Notes: a model not told the origin generated them from the sequence alone. A DNA stretch of 64,000 nt from CAZAQS01 sp046485135 (GCA_046485135.1 JAWOHN010000044.1:1-64000); one strand, 5' to 3'. Shown: positions 16,210 to 25,255, numbered from the stretch's first letter. Numbers and translations: made by a program.

Positions 16210-17901
16210 TTGTCTCATCAAAGCATGGTTGAATGTCTAGATTGCGGTCATCAGACCTCATATGCCCCGACATCTTACAGCTGCCCGCGCTGCGAAAGCC
16301 AATGGCAAGAGGCTCGTTATGATTATGAATCCATCGCCCAACGCCTGCCTGATTTATTGGCTAGCAGACCATTCAATCTGTGGCGATACCGAGAGTTGCT
16401 GCCTGTGCGGGAGCCAAACCCAATCGTCAGCTTGGGAGAGGGGGGCACTGCTCTGATCCATGCATTAAACCTGGGCATGATGTTAGGCTGCCCGCATATC
16501 TACATCAAAGATGAGAGACAAGGTCCAACGGCGTCATTTAAAGACCGCCAGGCTGCAGTGAGTATCAGCGCATTGAAGGAAGCGGGTATAACCGAGGCGG
16601 TGCTGGCATCAACGGGAAATGTGGCAATATCCTATTCTGCGTACGCTGCGCGAGCCGGCATCAAGCTGTGGGCATTTCTGACCAGCCTGGTGCCTCCGGA
16701 AAAAATGCGTGAAGTGGCAATTTACGGAACGCAGGTGGTTAAGGTAACTGGAACATATGACCAGGCCAAACAAATTGCAGCCGAGTTTGCCCGGCAACGC
16801 AACCTGTACCTGGAACGAGGTCCGCGTTCCATCCCTTCTGTAGAAGCGATGAAGACGATTTCTTATGAGGTCTCTGAACAACTATCCTGGATACTGGAAC
16901 CCCCTCCGCCATCAAATGGCGCAATGCAAAGGAATCCCCTACGCTGGCGAGCGCCAGATTGGTATTTTCAATCTGTCAGCGGCGGAATTGGTCCCTTGGG
17001 TGTGCAAAAAGGCTTTCATGAGCTCTACCAGATGGGTATTTGCGACCGGATCCCTGCCATGGCGAATATTCAGGTTGAGGGTTGTTCACCGATGGTCCAT
17101 GCCTGGCGGCAGGGTCTGACAACTGCGGAACCGGTCCGTTCTCCGCGAACGCATATTGCCACCCTGGCTACCGGCGATCCAGGACGAGCTTACACACTAT
17201 TGAACCTGCGTATGCAGGAAATGGGTGGCGGCTGTTTCGAGTCTGTCAATGATGAAGAAGCGTACCGGGCCATGCATATATTAGGTAAGATGGAGGGAAT
17301 ATCGGCGGAACCGGCTGCAACGGTTGCTTTTGCCGGGTTGATCAAACTGGTCCGCTTGGGTGTGATCCGACCTGATGAGGTGGTGGTGATCAATTGTACC
17401 GGACATACCATGCCAGTTGAAAAGAGCGCTTTGGCCGGTCTGACCCGCAGCATGGAACTAACGCCTCAAGCTGTGCTGGACACCCCTGAAGAAGGTTTGT
17501 TGGCTGCTCTGACCCGGATGACTTCTGACCGCTTCCCCCGTATTGAGATCGTAGACGACCACCCAGACGCCCGCCGCTTGATCCGCAGAATATTAAACTC
17601 TCAGGGAAACTATACCTTATTCGAAGCAGATGACGGGCAAAAGGCCATTCAGATAGCCCAGCAAGAGCTACCCGATCTAATCATCCTTGATCTGATGATG
17701 CCTGAATACGATGGTTTTTCTGTGCTTGACGCACTAAAAGAAAACCCAGAAACAGCTCCGATCCCGGTGATTGTGGTTACTGCCAAAGATCTGACTTCAC
17801 AAGAAAAAAAGCGCCTGGAAGGACGTATTTACTCCTTAAAGCAGAAAGGCGAATTCATGAACGACGAGCTGTTTGACGAAATACGGATCTTGTTATCCTA
17901 A
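16210..17901 (+). CDS. Threonine-synthase-like PLP enzyme fused to a C-terminal receiver domain
   Basis: A 563-residue fusion, numbered from TTG 16210, which has GGAGG 5 nt upstream; a GTG at 16198 is possible but overlaps that site. An N-terminal zinc ribbon (Cys9, Cys12, Cys25, Cys28) is followed by a fold-type II PLP domain (about 60-430): SFKDRQ with the PLP lysine Lys111, STGNVA, and the glycine-rich loop SGGIGPLG. This arrangement is that of threonine synthase, which makes threonine from phosphohomoserine, although related enzymes can differ. From about 442 a complete CheY-like receiver follows, with Asp-Asp, phosphoacceptor Asp494 (LDLMMPEYDG), a switch Thr and a C-terminal helix. The gene follows the hybrid kinase directly. 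No stop or frameshift separates the parts, so the fusion is real in this sequence. It suggests control of an enzyme by phosphorylation. Confidence 0.85.
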   Translation: MSHQSMVECLDCGHQTSYAPTSYSCPRCESQWQEARYDYESIAQRLPDLLASRPFNLWRYRELLPVREPNPIVSLGEGGTALIHALNLGMMLGCPHIYIKDERQGPTASFKDRQAAVSISALKEAGITEAVLASTGNVAISYSAYAARAGIKLWAFLTSLVPPEKMREVAIYGTQVVKVTGTYDQAKQIAAEFARQRNLYLERGPRSIPSVEAMKTISYEVSEQLSWILEPPPPSNGAMQRNPLRWRAPDWYFQSVSGGIGPLGVQKGFHELYQMGICDRIPAMANIQVEGCSPMVHAWRQGLTTAEPVRSPRTHIATLATGDPGRAYTLLNLRMQEMGGGCFESVNDEEAYRAMHILGKMEGISAEPAATVAFAGLIKLVRLGVIRPDEVVVINCTGHTMPVEKSALAGLTRSMELTPQAVLDTPEEGLLAALTRMTSDRFPRIEIVDDHPDARRLIRRILNSQGNYTLFEADDGQKAIQIAQQELPDLIILDLMMPEYDGFSVLDALKENPETAPIPVIVVTAKDLTSQEKKRLEGRIYSLKQKGEFMNDELFDEIRILLS

Positions 17902-17902
17902 T

Positions 17903-18895
17903 ATGGAAGAAATCTCAGAGCGGTTATCAGAGCGCAACATAGAAACAAGCCAGAGAACGCAGACAAAAGGTATCCACGCTGCGCTTGCATCTGCGCTTTT
18001 CTTGGGCTTCACCCCGGTTTTTGGGAAGCTGGCTATTCAGTATGGCTTGCCCCCCCTGACGGTAGTCGCTCTGCGGACCTTATTTGCTGCCAGTTTACTA
18101 TTCATCCTGGTACTGGTTCTGAATCGCTCATATCTATATATCTATCCAGCGGGATTGATTGGTTGTCTGTTAGCAGGGGGAATCAACGGCATTGGATCGA
18201 TCTTCTTTTACGTTTCGTTAGGCAGGATCGACGCAAGTCTGGGCCAAATCATCTTTTCACTTTACCCGCTCTTTGTGGCGGTGTGGTTGTGGTTAGACCG
18301 GCAGCCGCCCAGCCGGTTGACGATCATCCGCCTGCTGCTGGTAATCCCTGCTCTGCTTTTATTAACACACACCAGCCAGGCCAAGATCGATTTGCTAGGG
18401 GTCGTATTTATGCTGGTAGCCGGGGCAATGTACGCGCTGCACCTGCCAATCAACCAGCGGGTGCTCTACGAAATGCCAGCCCCCACCGTAACTTTTTATA
18501 CCTTACTGGCAATGAGCCTGGTGGTTGTTCCAACCCTGTTTTTCAGTGGACTGTCAACCCCCGTCGCCAATCAGGCCTGGTGGGCGCTGGGCGGGCTGAC
18601 ATTGGTAACTTTCATCTCCCGGCTGACCTTGTTTTTAGGGGTTAAGCACTTGGGTGGAATGCAAACAGCTATGTTGGGATTGACTGAATTGTTGATCACT
18701 ATCTCGTTTTCTCATATATTGCTTCATGAGCGACTCAACCTGTACCAATGGATGGGTCTGGGACTGTTGGCTTTCATTCTATTTCTGGTGCGATATGAAA
18801 AACCAGCGCCCACTCGTACAGGAGCTGGTGGATGGTTAAGTTGGTTGGTTCCACCGCAAATACCATCAAAATTTCCCTGGCAACCACATGACTAA
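17903..18895 (+). CDS. EamA/DMT-family transporter
   Basis: A 330-residue protein with about ten hydrophobic helices in two homologous halves, the EamA (drug/metabolite transporter) pattern. It starts 'HAALASALFLGFTPVFGKLAIQYGLPPLTVVALR' after a short polar N-terminus. I prefer ATG 17903, one base after the previous stop, over an upstream TTG at 17873 that lies within the previous gene; neither has a good ribosome-binding site, consistent with coupled translation. Family members export amino acids or metabolites. Next to a threonine-synthase-like enzyme, an amino-acid export role is plausible but unproven. It is the last gene of the run. Confidence 0.85.
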   Translation: MEEISERLSERNIETSQRTQTKGIHAALASALFLGFTPVFGKLAIQYGLPPLTVVALRTLFAASLLFILVLVLNRSYLYIYPAGLIGCLLAGGINGIGSIFFYVSLGRIDASLGQIIFSLYPLFVAVWLWLDRQPPSRLTIIRLLLVIPALLLLTHTSQAKIDLLGVVFMLVAGAMYALHLPINQRVLYEMPAPTVTFYTLLAMSLVVVPTLFFSGLSTPVANQAWWALGGLTLVTFISRLTLFLGVKHLGGMQTAMLGLTELLITISFSHILLHERLNLYQWMGLGLLAFILFLVRYEKPAPTRTGAGGWLSWLVPPQIPSKFPWQPHD

Positions 18896-18938
18896 CAGAA
18901 TTGACTGGCAACCATAATTATAGGAGTAGATACAAGAA

Positions 18939-18993
18939 TGGGGGTGTTGGATGGGCACAAACTCGCCCAACACATCAATTCCCAAACCTTTCT
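18939..18993. repeat. Palindromic repeat copy / possible bidirectional terminator
   Basis: In the gap between the convergent EamA and kinase genes, GTGTTGG...GGGC pairs imperfectly with GCCCAACAC across a short loop. The sequence closely matches the core of the element at 52413-52546: both have a GGGGTG-TTGG-type left arm, a CTCGC-CAACAC right arm and a following ATTCCC. This copy lacks the terminal inverted repeats. It may also stop transcription from both sides. Confidence 0.5.
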
Positions 18994-19002
18994 AATAGGT
19001 GC

Positions 19003-21720
19003 TTATTCCTGAGCTGTACAAGGGACTAGAGGCAGAAAGATGGTAAAACAACTGCCATTACCCATTTGACTTTCCACTTCAAGCATGCCCCCATGATCAT
19101 GGACAATTGCATAACTGACGGAAAGGCCCAAACCTGTCCCCGTTCCTGGTGGGCGAGTGGTGAAAAATGGCTCAAAAATCCGGTCTATATTTTCAGATGG
19201 GATCCCCTCCCCGGTATCTGCAACGGAAATTCTTACCCCATCCGGCAAATCTGGATGATCGCTCTTCAACTGGTGAGCAGTCTTTAAGGTCAATCGTCCA
19301 CCGAAAGGCATCGCTTGAATGGCATTGTGGAGCAGGTTGAGCAAGACCTGTTTGATCTGATTGGCATCCGTAGAAACCAGGGGAAGGTCCTGCCCATATT
19401 CACAAACCACTTCCACCTGGTTCATCTGGGCCAGGTGAGTAACTAAAGCAAGCACCTCACTACATAATTTGTTGGCGTCGGTGTTTGTACGGCGGTTATC
19501 TGACTGTCGAGAAAAATCGAGCAAGCGGCGAACAACCCCACTGGCTCGTTGAGCTTCCTGAAGAACAAGTTCTAACTTGGGTCGATGGGGTGAGTCTATC
19601 GACATTTCTTTTAGTAACAGTTCAGCGAATCCACTCACTGAGGTCAGTGGGCTGTTTAGTTCATGCGCAACACCTGCTGCCATCTCACCGACTGCTGCCA
19701 ACTTGGCGGACCGGACCAAATGACCCTCAGTCCGGCGTTGGGCTTCGATTCGCTCTTGTAATTCTTGGTATCGCAGCGCGCTTAACACTACGCTGGATAA
19801 AACCCCGGCCAACGCTTCCAGGGCTAGCAGATCATTTTCTGAGAAAGCAGCCTGGCGACGTCGCTCTACCTCGATGACCCCCAAAATATGATCGCCTTCC
19901 TTCAATGGCACACAGATGCTAGAAGCTGCCTGGATTTCAAATATCTGCTCCTCCGTACTGCCAGATACCTGCCTCAATTGATCCATTGATACCCTTGCGT
20001 TTGATGAAGCGGCCTCTTTGTTGCGCTTAGAGCGCTTCTGTTTAGCTGGCTGAGGAGCTTTTGTTTCTCGAATGGCCCGTCTACGTTCCCCCTTTTCATC
20101 CATCAGGATCACCGAAGCAGAGGCATAGGCGAATCGTTTCACCATAAGATCAGCAACAACGTGAGCGATCTCTTCAATGTCTGTTAGGCCAAGCACATTT
20201 TCTACCACCTGGTGGATCAGCGTCAAATTACGGACCCGTTCGCGTGTCTCCTGGTTCAAGCGAACATTTTCAAACAGGCCTGCCAGTTGGCTGGCAATCA
20301 CTACCAGCAATTGTTCATCCTCCAGGTTGAAAGAATTGCTCTCAGTGTTGGCCATAACCAAAACACCCAGCACAGCGCCTCGATATTTCAGAGGCACTGC
20401 TAAAATCGAGCGAATATCGGTGGTCTCCTGCGCTTGTTGGCCAAAATCTCGTTCTTCTTGAATTTCCCCTACTCGTATAGGTCGACCAGTCTTGATCACG
20501 CCCCGCACCAGTTTGGTTTTTGCCAGGGAAAATATTATGCCATGGTCTGCATCTGCTCCATACTCGCGCAGGCTCGTGTCTCCATCCAGCATGAGGACAC
20601 CAGCAATCTCGGTCCGGAAGGTTTTCCGCAGCCTGCCCATGATGCGGCGGGCAACATCGTTGATATCCCCACCAACAGATGCAGTCGAAGCCAATTCATT
20701 CAATAACGCGAATTGTTGCAAGTAGCGGGCTGCTTCTGAAAATACAATGGCGTTTTCAAGGGCATACGCCAGGCGAGTCATTTCCTTGGAGACAAGTTTT
20801 AGATCATTGGTAGAAAAGAATCCCAACTTTGATGACACAAATGCCAAATGCCCGATCACCCGTTGTCCGATGACAATCGGTATTCCCATCCAGGAGTTGA
20901 TTTTCTTATCGAAATTAGGGTATAGATGGGATAAGGTTTTATCATTTGAGTTTGTTGTGACCGCGTCCAGGATAATCCCCTGGCGGCTATTTGCCATTTC
21001 GGCCAGGATTTCATTATCCCCTATTTGAAGACCAATGCCTAATGATGATGAGGGAGCGTTCCAAACTGCCTCTACCCGAAAAATATCTCCAGAACGGAGA
21101 GACATAATGGCTGAGTCACAACGGACAGATTGGGCCAGAAAATCCAAAACCATACGAGGGACATCTTCAGGAGTGGATGTGGCATAAAAAAGCGCCTCGC
21201 CACTGGCCAATTTTAGAGCCTCTTCACGCGCGAGCCGCGCTTTAGCTGTCTCTTTAGAGCGCCGCGCACGCCTAGGCGGAGGGCTCTCTACCGAGGAAGC
21301 AGGTGAGGAGGGAATTGGCTCAACAATCGGCGGGTATGCAGAAAGCACCTTGAAGAAACTTTCGGCAAATTTCTCCAACCGGTCAGCCCCTACTACCAAC
21401 ACATAGTGCCGGGATAGCTCGGGGAAGACGAATACCCGGGCACAATTCAGACCAGCGGAAAAGGCGCCAGTCTGGCGGAAACGAGTGCGCCCACTGCTAA
21501 AAGTCCCGGCCAGCCAGGTTGCAGTAGCTGGCTCGGTAAGGAAATCAACCAGCACAGCTTGCCTGGCTTTGCTTAAGCCATGGCGGCTGCTAAACTCCCA
21601 GTTGCCGTTATTGTGGACCAACCAGGTAGCCCACCGCGCACCGGTAGCCTTGCAGGTTTCCTTGAGCTGTGCAGTCGAAAGGCTAATTCTATCTGTCATT
21701 GGGATCCCGCTTGACGGCAT
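19003..21720 (-). CDS. Soluble multi-GAF histidine kinase
   Basis: A 905-residue kinase on the minus strand. An N-terminal GAF-like region (about 10-125), a basic Ala/Arg/Lys linker (about 140-175), and GAF modules at about 180-335, 345-500 and 510-660 (the last interrupted by a very basic Lys/Arg insert) lead to HisKA with His686 (VAHELNSPLTSVSG) and HATPase (NLLHNAIQAM, DTGEGIP, GTGLGLS). There is no receiver and no membrane segment. The HELNSP type of H box is common in kinases without a dedicated regulator. The start is ATG 21720 or ATG 21699 (residue 8); an extended -10 promoter lies just upstream. It is convergent with the signalling run and may or may not belong to it. Confidence 0.87.
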   Translation of the reverse strand: MPSSGIPMTDRISLSTAQLKETCKATGARWATWLVHNNGNWEFSSRHGLSKARQAVLVDFLTEPATATWLAGTFSSGRTRFRQTGAFSAGLNCARVFVFPELSRHYVLVVGADRLEKFAESFFKVLSAYPPIVEPIPSSPASSVESPPPRRARRSKETAKARLAREEALKLASGEALFYATSTPEDVPRMVLDFLAQSVRCDSAIMSLRSGDIFRVEAVWNAPSSSLGIGLQIGDNEILAEMANSRQGIILDAVTTNSNDKTLSHLYPNFDKKINSWMGIPIVIGQRVIGHLAFVSSKLGFFSTNDLKLVSKEMTRLAYALENAIVFSEAARYLQQFALLNELASTASVGGDINDVARRIMGRLRKTFRTEIAGVLMLDGDTSLREYGADADHGIIFSLAKTKLVRGVIKTGRPIRVGEIQEERDFGQQAQETTDIRSILAVPLKYRGAVLGVLVMANTESNSFNLEDEQLLVVIASQLAGLFENVRLNQETRERVRNLTLIHQVVENVLGLTDIEEIAHVVADLMVKRFAYASASVILMDEKGERRRAIRETKAPQPAKQKRSKRNKEAASSNARVSMDQLRQVSGSTEEQIFEIQAASSICVPLKEGDHILGVIEVERRRQAAFSENDLLALEALAGVLSSVVLSALRYQELQERIEAQRRTEGHLVRSAKLAAVGEMAAGVAHELNSPLTSVSGFAELLLKEMSIDSPHRPKLELVLQEAQRASGVVRRLLDFSRQSDNRRTNTDANKLCSEVLALVTHLAQMNQVEVVCEYGQDLPLVSTDANQIKQVLLNLLHNAIQAMPFGGRLTLKTAHQLKSDHPDLPDGVRISVADTGEGIPSENIDRIFEPFFTTRPPGTGTGLGLSVSYAIVHDHGGMLEVESQMGNGSCFTIFLPLVPCTAQE

Positions 21721-21734
21721 TTTTCGGGGCTAAC

Positions 21735-21743
21735 ATTATATCA
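21735..21743 (-). promoter_or_regulatory. Extended -10 promoter of the multi-GAF kinase
   Basis: On the minus strand the bases read TGATATAAT, an extended -10 (TGnTATAAT) element, 14 nt before ATG 21720 and 35 nt before ATG 21699. No strong -35 is seen, as is normal for extended -10 promoters. The same 9-mer recurs at 37893-37901. Confidence 0.6.
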
Positions 21744-21820
21744 TCCCTCTTAGAGAATGACTCATGACATTAATCAAGATAAAGCCTGCCCAATAGCCAT
21801 TATCTACCCCAATATACCTA

Positions 21821-21829
21821 TGATATACT
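21821..21829 (+). promoter_or_regulatory. Extended -10 promoter of the argF-rocD region
   Basis: TGATATACT (21821-21829) fits an extended -10 element. Transcription would start near 21836 and leave a leader of about 110 nt before argF. The leader contains a short dyad CTGA/TCAG but no riboswitch or leader peptide that I can recognise. Confidence 0.45.
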
Positions 21830-21944
21830 CGAGTTGAAAATCTGAGAAATTCAGCACAAATTTTATCAGGGCGTATCTGGTCGTATAACTACCACATTCC
21901 CCAATTCATCAGAAACATGCCCACCCAAGACAGAGAGGTAACAA

Positions 21945-22868
21945 ATGAAAGATTTTATTGCCATCGCTGATTGCTCTCCTGTAGAACTACAGGAGATGCT
22001 TGATTTGGCTATCCGCTTGAAACAGGAATGGAAAACATCCGGAAATACCCCTCTTCTGAAGGGGAAAGTGCTCGCCATGGTCTTTCAAAAGCCCAGCCTA
22101 AGAACTCGCGTTTCGTTCGACATGGCAATGAGGCACCTGGGTGGGGATGCTCTTTATCTCTCTCCCAACGAGATTGGTTTGGGAAAACGAGAGTCGATCG
22201 CCGATGTTGCCCGTGTTCTGGCAGGTTATGTAGAGGGAATTATGGCTCGCGTGTTTGACCACCAACATGTAGTTGAGCTGGCGCGCTGGTCAGAGGTTCC
22301 GGTAATTAACGGCTTGAGTGATTACAACCATCCCTGTCAGGCAATGGCCGACGCGCTTACTATCCAAGAGCATTTCGGAAACCTGAAAGATCTGCGGGTG
22401 GCATTTGTGGGCGATGGAAATAATGTGGCAGTCTCGTTAATGCATATCTCTGCCAAGCTTGGCGCCCACTTTGCAATAGCCAGCCCAGAGGGATACGAGC
22501 TGGGCTCTGCTCCAGTTGATCTGGCCAGACAGATTGCATCAGAGACAGGCTCTACCATCGAGCTCCTACGTGACCCGGTTGAGGCAGTTACCGGCGCCGA
22601 CGTAATCTATACCGACACCTGGACTAGCATGGGGCAAGAGGAAGAAAGTAAACATCGCGAAAAGGTCTTCCCACCCTATCAAGTCAATGCAGCCCTGGTT
22701 GCTAAGGCAAATCCAAAGGCAATTGTGCTGCACTGCTTGCCTGCTCACCGTGGTCAGGAGATTACCGATGAAGTGGCTGATGGGCCACATTCAGCCCTTT
22801 TCCAACAGGCCCATAACCGTTTACATGCCCAAAAGGCAATTCTGGTTCAGCTTTTGAAAGCAAATTAA
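21945..22868 (+). CDS. argF: Ornithine carbamoyltransferase
   Basis: A 307-residue enzyme of normal length. It transfers the carbamoyl group between carbamoyl phosphate and ornithine to give citrulline, in arginine synthesis, or works in reverse in the arginine deiminase pathway. The carbamoyl-phosphate site SLRTRVSF (an S-x-R-T-R motif), HPCQ, and the ornithine-site HCLPAHRG motif are all intact. A GAGAGGT ribosome-binding site precedes the ATG. No other arginine-synthesis genes are adjacent; instead ornithine aminotransferase follows 22 bp later. This makes a catabolic (citrulline to ornithine) or ornithine-hub role possible. The anabolic or catabolic direction cannot be read from the sequence. 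Confidence 0.95.
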   Translation: MKDFIAIADCSPVELQEMLDLAIRLKQEWKTSGNTPLLKGKVLAMVFQKPSLRTRVSFDMAMRHLGGDALYLSPNEIGLGKRESIADVARVLAGYVEGIMARVFDHQHVVELARWSEVPVINGLSDYNHPCQAMADALTIQEHFGNLKDLRVAFVGDGNNVAVSLMHISAKLGAHFAIASPEGYELGSAPVDLARQIASETGSTIELLRDPVEAVTGADVIYTDTWTSMGQEEESKHREKVFPPYQVNAALVAKANPKAIVLHCLPAHRGQEITDEVADGPHSALFQQAHNRLHAQKAILVQLLKAN

Positions 22869-22890
22869 CTGAGGAGGAAATAATCTGAAT

Positions 22891-24096
22891 ATGATGAATT
22901 CCGCTGAATATATTGATCTCGAAGAACGTTATGGAGCCAACAATTACCATCCATTGGATGTGGTCATTTCTCGCGGCGAGGGAGTGTATCTATATGATGT
23001 CGAAGGAAAGCGCTACCTGGATTGTCTGAGCGCATATTCTGCCATCAACCAGGGACATGCTCACCCGCGCATCTTGAAAGCAATGGTTGAGCAAGCCTCG
23101 AAGGTAACCCTGGTGTCGCGAGCCTTCCGGAACGACCAGCTGCCCCAATTTTATAAAGAACTGTCTGAGCTAACCAGCTATGAGATGTCGCTGCCAATGA
23201 ACAGTGGAGCAGAAGCGGTAGAAACTGCGGTTAAACTAGCCCGGAAATGGGCTTACCAGGTCAAAGGGGTGCCTCGCCATAAAGCAGAGATCATCACACT
23301 CTCGGGTAATTTTCATGGTCGCACGGTGGCGGTGATTTCATTCTCCACCGAACCCCTTTACCGGGATGATTTTGGCCCATTTGCCCCTGGCTTTGTCAGC
23401 GTTCCTTATGGCGATGCTCAAGCAGTTGAAGCAGCCATTACCCCCCATACCGCAGCAATCCTTTTCGAGCCCATTCAAGGCGAAGCGGGTGTAGTCCTCC
23501 CACCAACCGGGTATATCGGCTGCCTGGCTGAGATTTGCCGGCAAAACAATGTATTGCTAGTTGCAGACGAAATCCAGACGGGTCTTGGGCGTACGGGGAG
23601 CTTATTCGCCTGCGATCATGAGCAGGTGCGACCTGATGTCATGGTGATTGGAAAGGCCCTTTCTGGTGGTTTCTACCCGGTTTCGGCGGTACTGGCAGAC
23701 CGGCCGATCATGGGATTGTTCCAACCCGGTGAACACGGCTCAACCTTTGGGGGCAACCCGCTTGGCGCTGCAGTGGCACGGACTGCGCTGAAAGTCCTGG
23801 TTGAAGAGAAGCTGATCGAAAATGCGGCTAAAATGGGCGAGTATTTTCTGGAACAGTTAAGTGAAATCAACAGCCCGTATATCAAAGAAGTGCGCGGTAA
23901 AGGTCTCCTAATTGGCGTCGAGTTACATCCAGAAGCGGGGGGAGCCCGGCGGTTTTGTGTTGCGCTGAAAGAGCAAGGCATTCTAGCAAAAGAAACGCAC
24001 GAGCATGTGATCCGCTTCGCGCCTCCCTTGATCATCGACCGGTCGACCTTAGATTGGGCCATCCCCCGGATTCGCGAGGTCTTAGCCACCAACTAA
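22891..24096 (+). CDS. rocD: Ornithine aminotransferase
   Basis: A 401-residue class III PLP aminotransferase. It converts ornithine and 2-oxoglutarate to glutamate semialdehyde (pyrroline-5-carboxylate) and glutamate. Motifs: the N-terminal 'RYGANNYHPLDVVISRGEG', 'YLDCLSAYSAINQGHAHP', 'LPMNSGAEAVETAVKLARKWAY' type of segments, the cofactor Asp in VADEIQTGLGRTG, and the PLP lysine in VIGKALSGGFYPVSA. Length and motifs are those of RocD rather than acetylornithine aminotransferase. A GAGGAGG ribosome-binding site precedes tandem ATGs at 22891 and 22894. Together with the upstream argF it forms an ornithine-using pair. Confidence 0.93.
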   Translation: MMNSAEYIDLEERYGANNYHPLDVVISRGEGVYLYDVEGKRYLDCLSAYSAINQGHAHPRILKAMVEQASKVTLVSRAFRNDQLPQFYKELSELTSYEMSLPMNSGAEAVETAVKLARKWAYQVKGVPRHKAEIITLSGNFHGRTVAVISFSTEPLYRDDFGPFAPGFVSVPYGDAQAVEAAITPHTAAILFEPIQGEAGVVLPPTGYIGCLAEICRQNNVLLVADEIQTGLGRTGSLFACDHEQVRPDVMVIGKALSGGFYPVSAVLADRPIMGLFQPGEHGSTFGGNPLGAAVARTALKVLVEEKLIENAAKMGEYFLEQLSEINSPYIKEVRGKGLLIGVELHPEAGGARRFCVALKEQGILAKETHEHVIRFAPPLIIDRSTLDWAIPRIREVLATN

Positions 24097-24161
24097 CCCT
24101 GCTGGGCTAAACCATTCCAGCGATATTTGGAAAATAAGCTATCCCTTGAGGTGAAAAATCC

Positions 24162-25244
24162 ATGAACATAGGCATACCAAAAGAAAGGCGTCCCTTTGAA
24201 TTTCGAGTTGGAATGACGCCAATAGGCGTACAAATGCTGGCAAAAGAGGGCCATACTTGCTATATCGAGCATGAGGCCGGCTTGGGCGCCGGCTTTAGTG
24301 ACCTGGATTATGAACAAGCTGGCGGCAGGATTGTGTATTCTGCACACGAAGTCTTCGGCAGAGCAGACTTGCTCATGAAAGTTGCCCGTCCAACCTATGA
24401 AGAAATCGAATGGCTACGACCTGAAACCAGCATTGCCGGTTTATTGCATCTGAACTCATCCAGGAAAGACAAAATTGACCTGTTACAAGAAAAAGAAATT
24501 ACCGCTATTGCATATGAGCAGATCCAATTGCCAGATGGCTCTTTCCCTATTCGCCACCCGCTCAGCCAAATTGGTGGACGTTTGGCAGCCCAAATCGGCG
24601 CGACCCTGTTGCAAAATGATCGCGGTGGAAAAGGAATCATGTTGGGGGGTATCGCCAGCGTTCCCCCGGCAGAAGTCGTGATTATCGGAGCGGGAGTAGT
24701 AGGAACCTGTGCACTGACCGCCTTCTTGGGCATGGGTGCTCATATCACCGTTCTGGACAAAGACTTGAACGCGCTTCAGAGAGTATATGACACCTATCCC
24801 GGCATTGTCACAATGATGTCTTACCCCAATTATGTTGCTAGAGTCTGTAAATACGCCGACATTGTGGTAGGCTCTATTCTGGTAGCCGGAGGGACTGCGC
24901 CTGTGGTGGTGACAAAAGAAATGGTACGGTCCATGAAACCACGTTCCGTGGTCATGGACATCAGCATCGATGAGGGAGGCTGCGTTGAAACCTCTCGCCC
25001 AACAAACCATGAGCATCCTACTTTTATTGAAGAAGGCGTGATCCACTACTGCGTACCGAATATCCCCAGTGTGGTTGCTCGCACATCCACATACGCTTAC
25101 CTTAATGCCGCCTTCCCATATATTTGGGAAATGGCAAACAAAGGTGTAGAGAATGCCATTGATGAAAACCCGGCGATTGAGGTCGGAACACCAATATTTA
25201 GGGGAGAACTCCGCCATATCACTCGCATTGATAGCGTGAGTTGA
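24162..25244 (+). CDS. Alanine dehydrogenase / transhydrogenase family protein
   Basis: A 360-residue protein of the alanine dehydrogenase (AlaDh/PNT) family, which interconverts alanine and pyruvate with NAD. It has the N-terminal IGIPKERRPFEFRVGMTP motif with the conserved Arg, the NAD-binding GAGVVGTCA, and 'DISIDEGGCVETSRPT' with the catalytic Asp region followed by HYCVPNIPSVVARTST. It departs from typical Ald in two places: the lysine segment reads MKVARP rather than VKEP, and the histidine region reads LLHLNSS rather than FTYLHLA. It may therefore be a divergent alanine dehydrogenase or a related amino-acid dehydrogenase. A GAGGTGA site precedes the ATG. Confidence 0.82.
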   Translation: MNIGIPKERRPFEFRVGMTPIGVQMLAKEGHTCYIEHEAGLGAGFSDLDYEQAGGRIVYSAHEVFGRADLLMKVARPTYEEIEWLRPETSIAGLLHLNSSRKDKIDLLQEKEITAIAYEQIQLPDGSFPIRHPLSQIGGRLAAQIGATLLQNDRGGKGIMLGGIASVPPAEVVIIGAGVVGTCALTAFLGMGAHITVLDKDLNALQRVYDTYPGIVTMMSYPNYVARVCKYADIVVGSILVAGGTAPVVVTKEMVRSMKPRSVVMDISIDEGGCVETSRPTNHEHPTFIEEGVIHYCVPNIPSVVARTSTYAYLNAAFPYIWEMANKGVENAIDENPAIEVGTPIFRGELRHITRIDSVS

Positions 25245-25255
25245 GGGATTTATCC

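Noticed and set aside
21835..21858. Possible ArgR box before argF (TGAA ... TTCA dyad)
   Set aside because: The half-sites are 11 bp apart, whereas ARG boxes have a 6-bp core between TGAA and TTCA; the match is not convincing.
24483..25217. 244-residue minus-strand frame over the alanine-dehydrogenase gene
   Set aside because: It has no start signals or recognisable family, is Cys/His/Tyr-rich as expected for an antisense shadow, and overlaps a clear gene.
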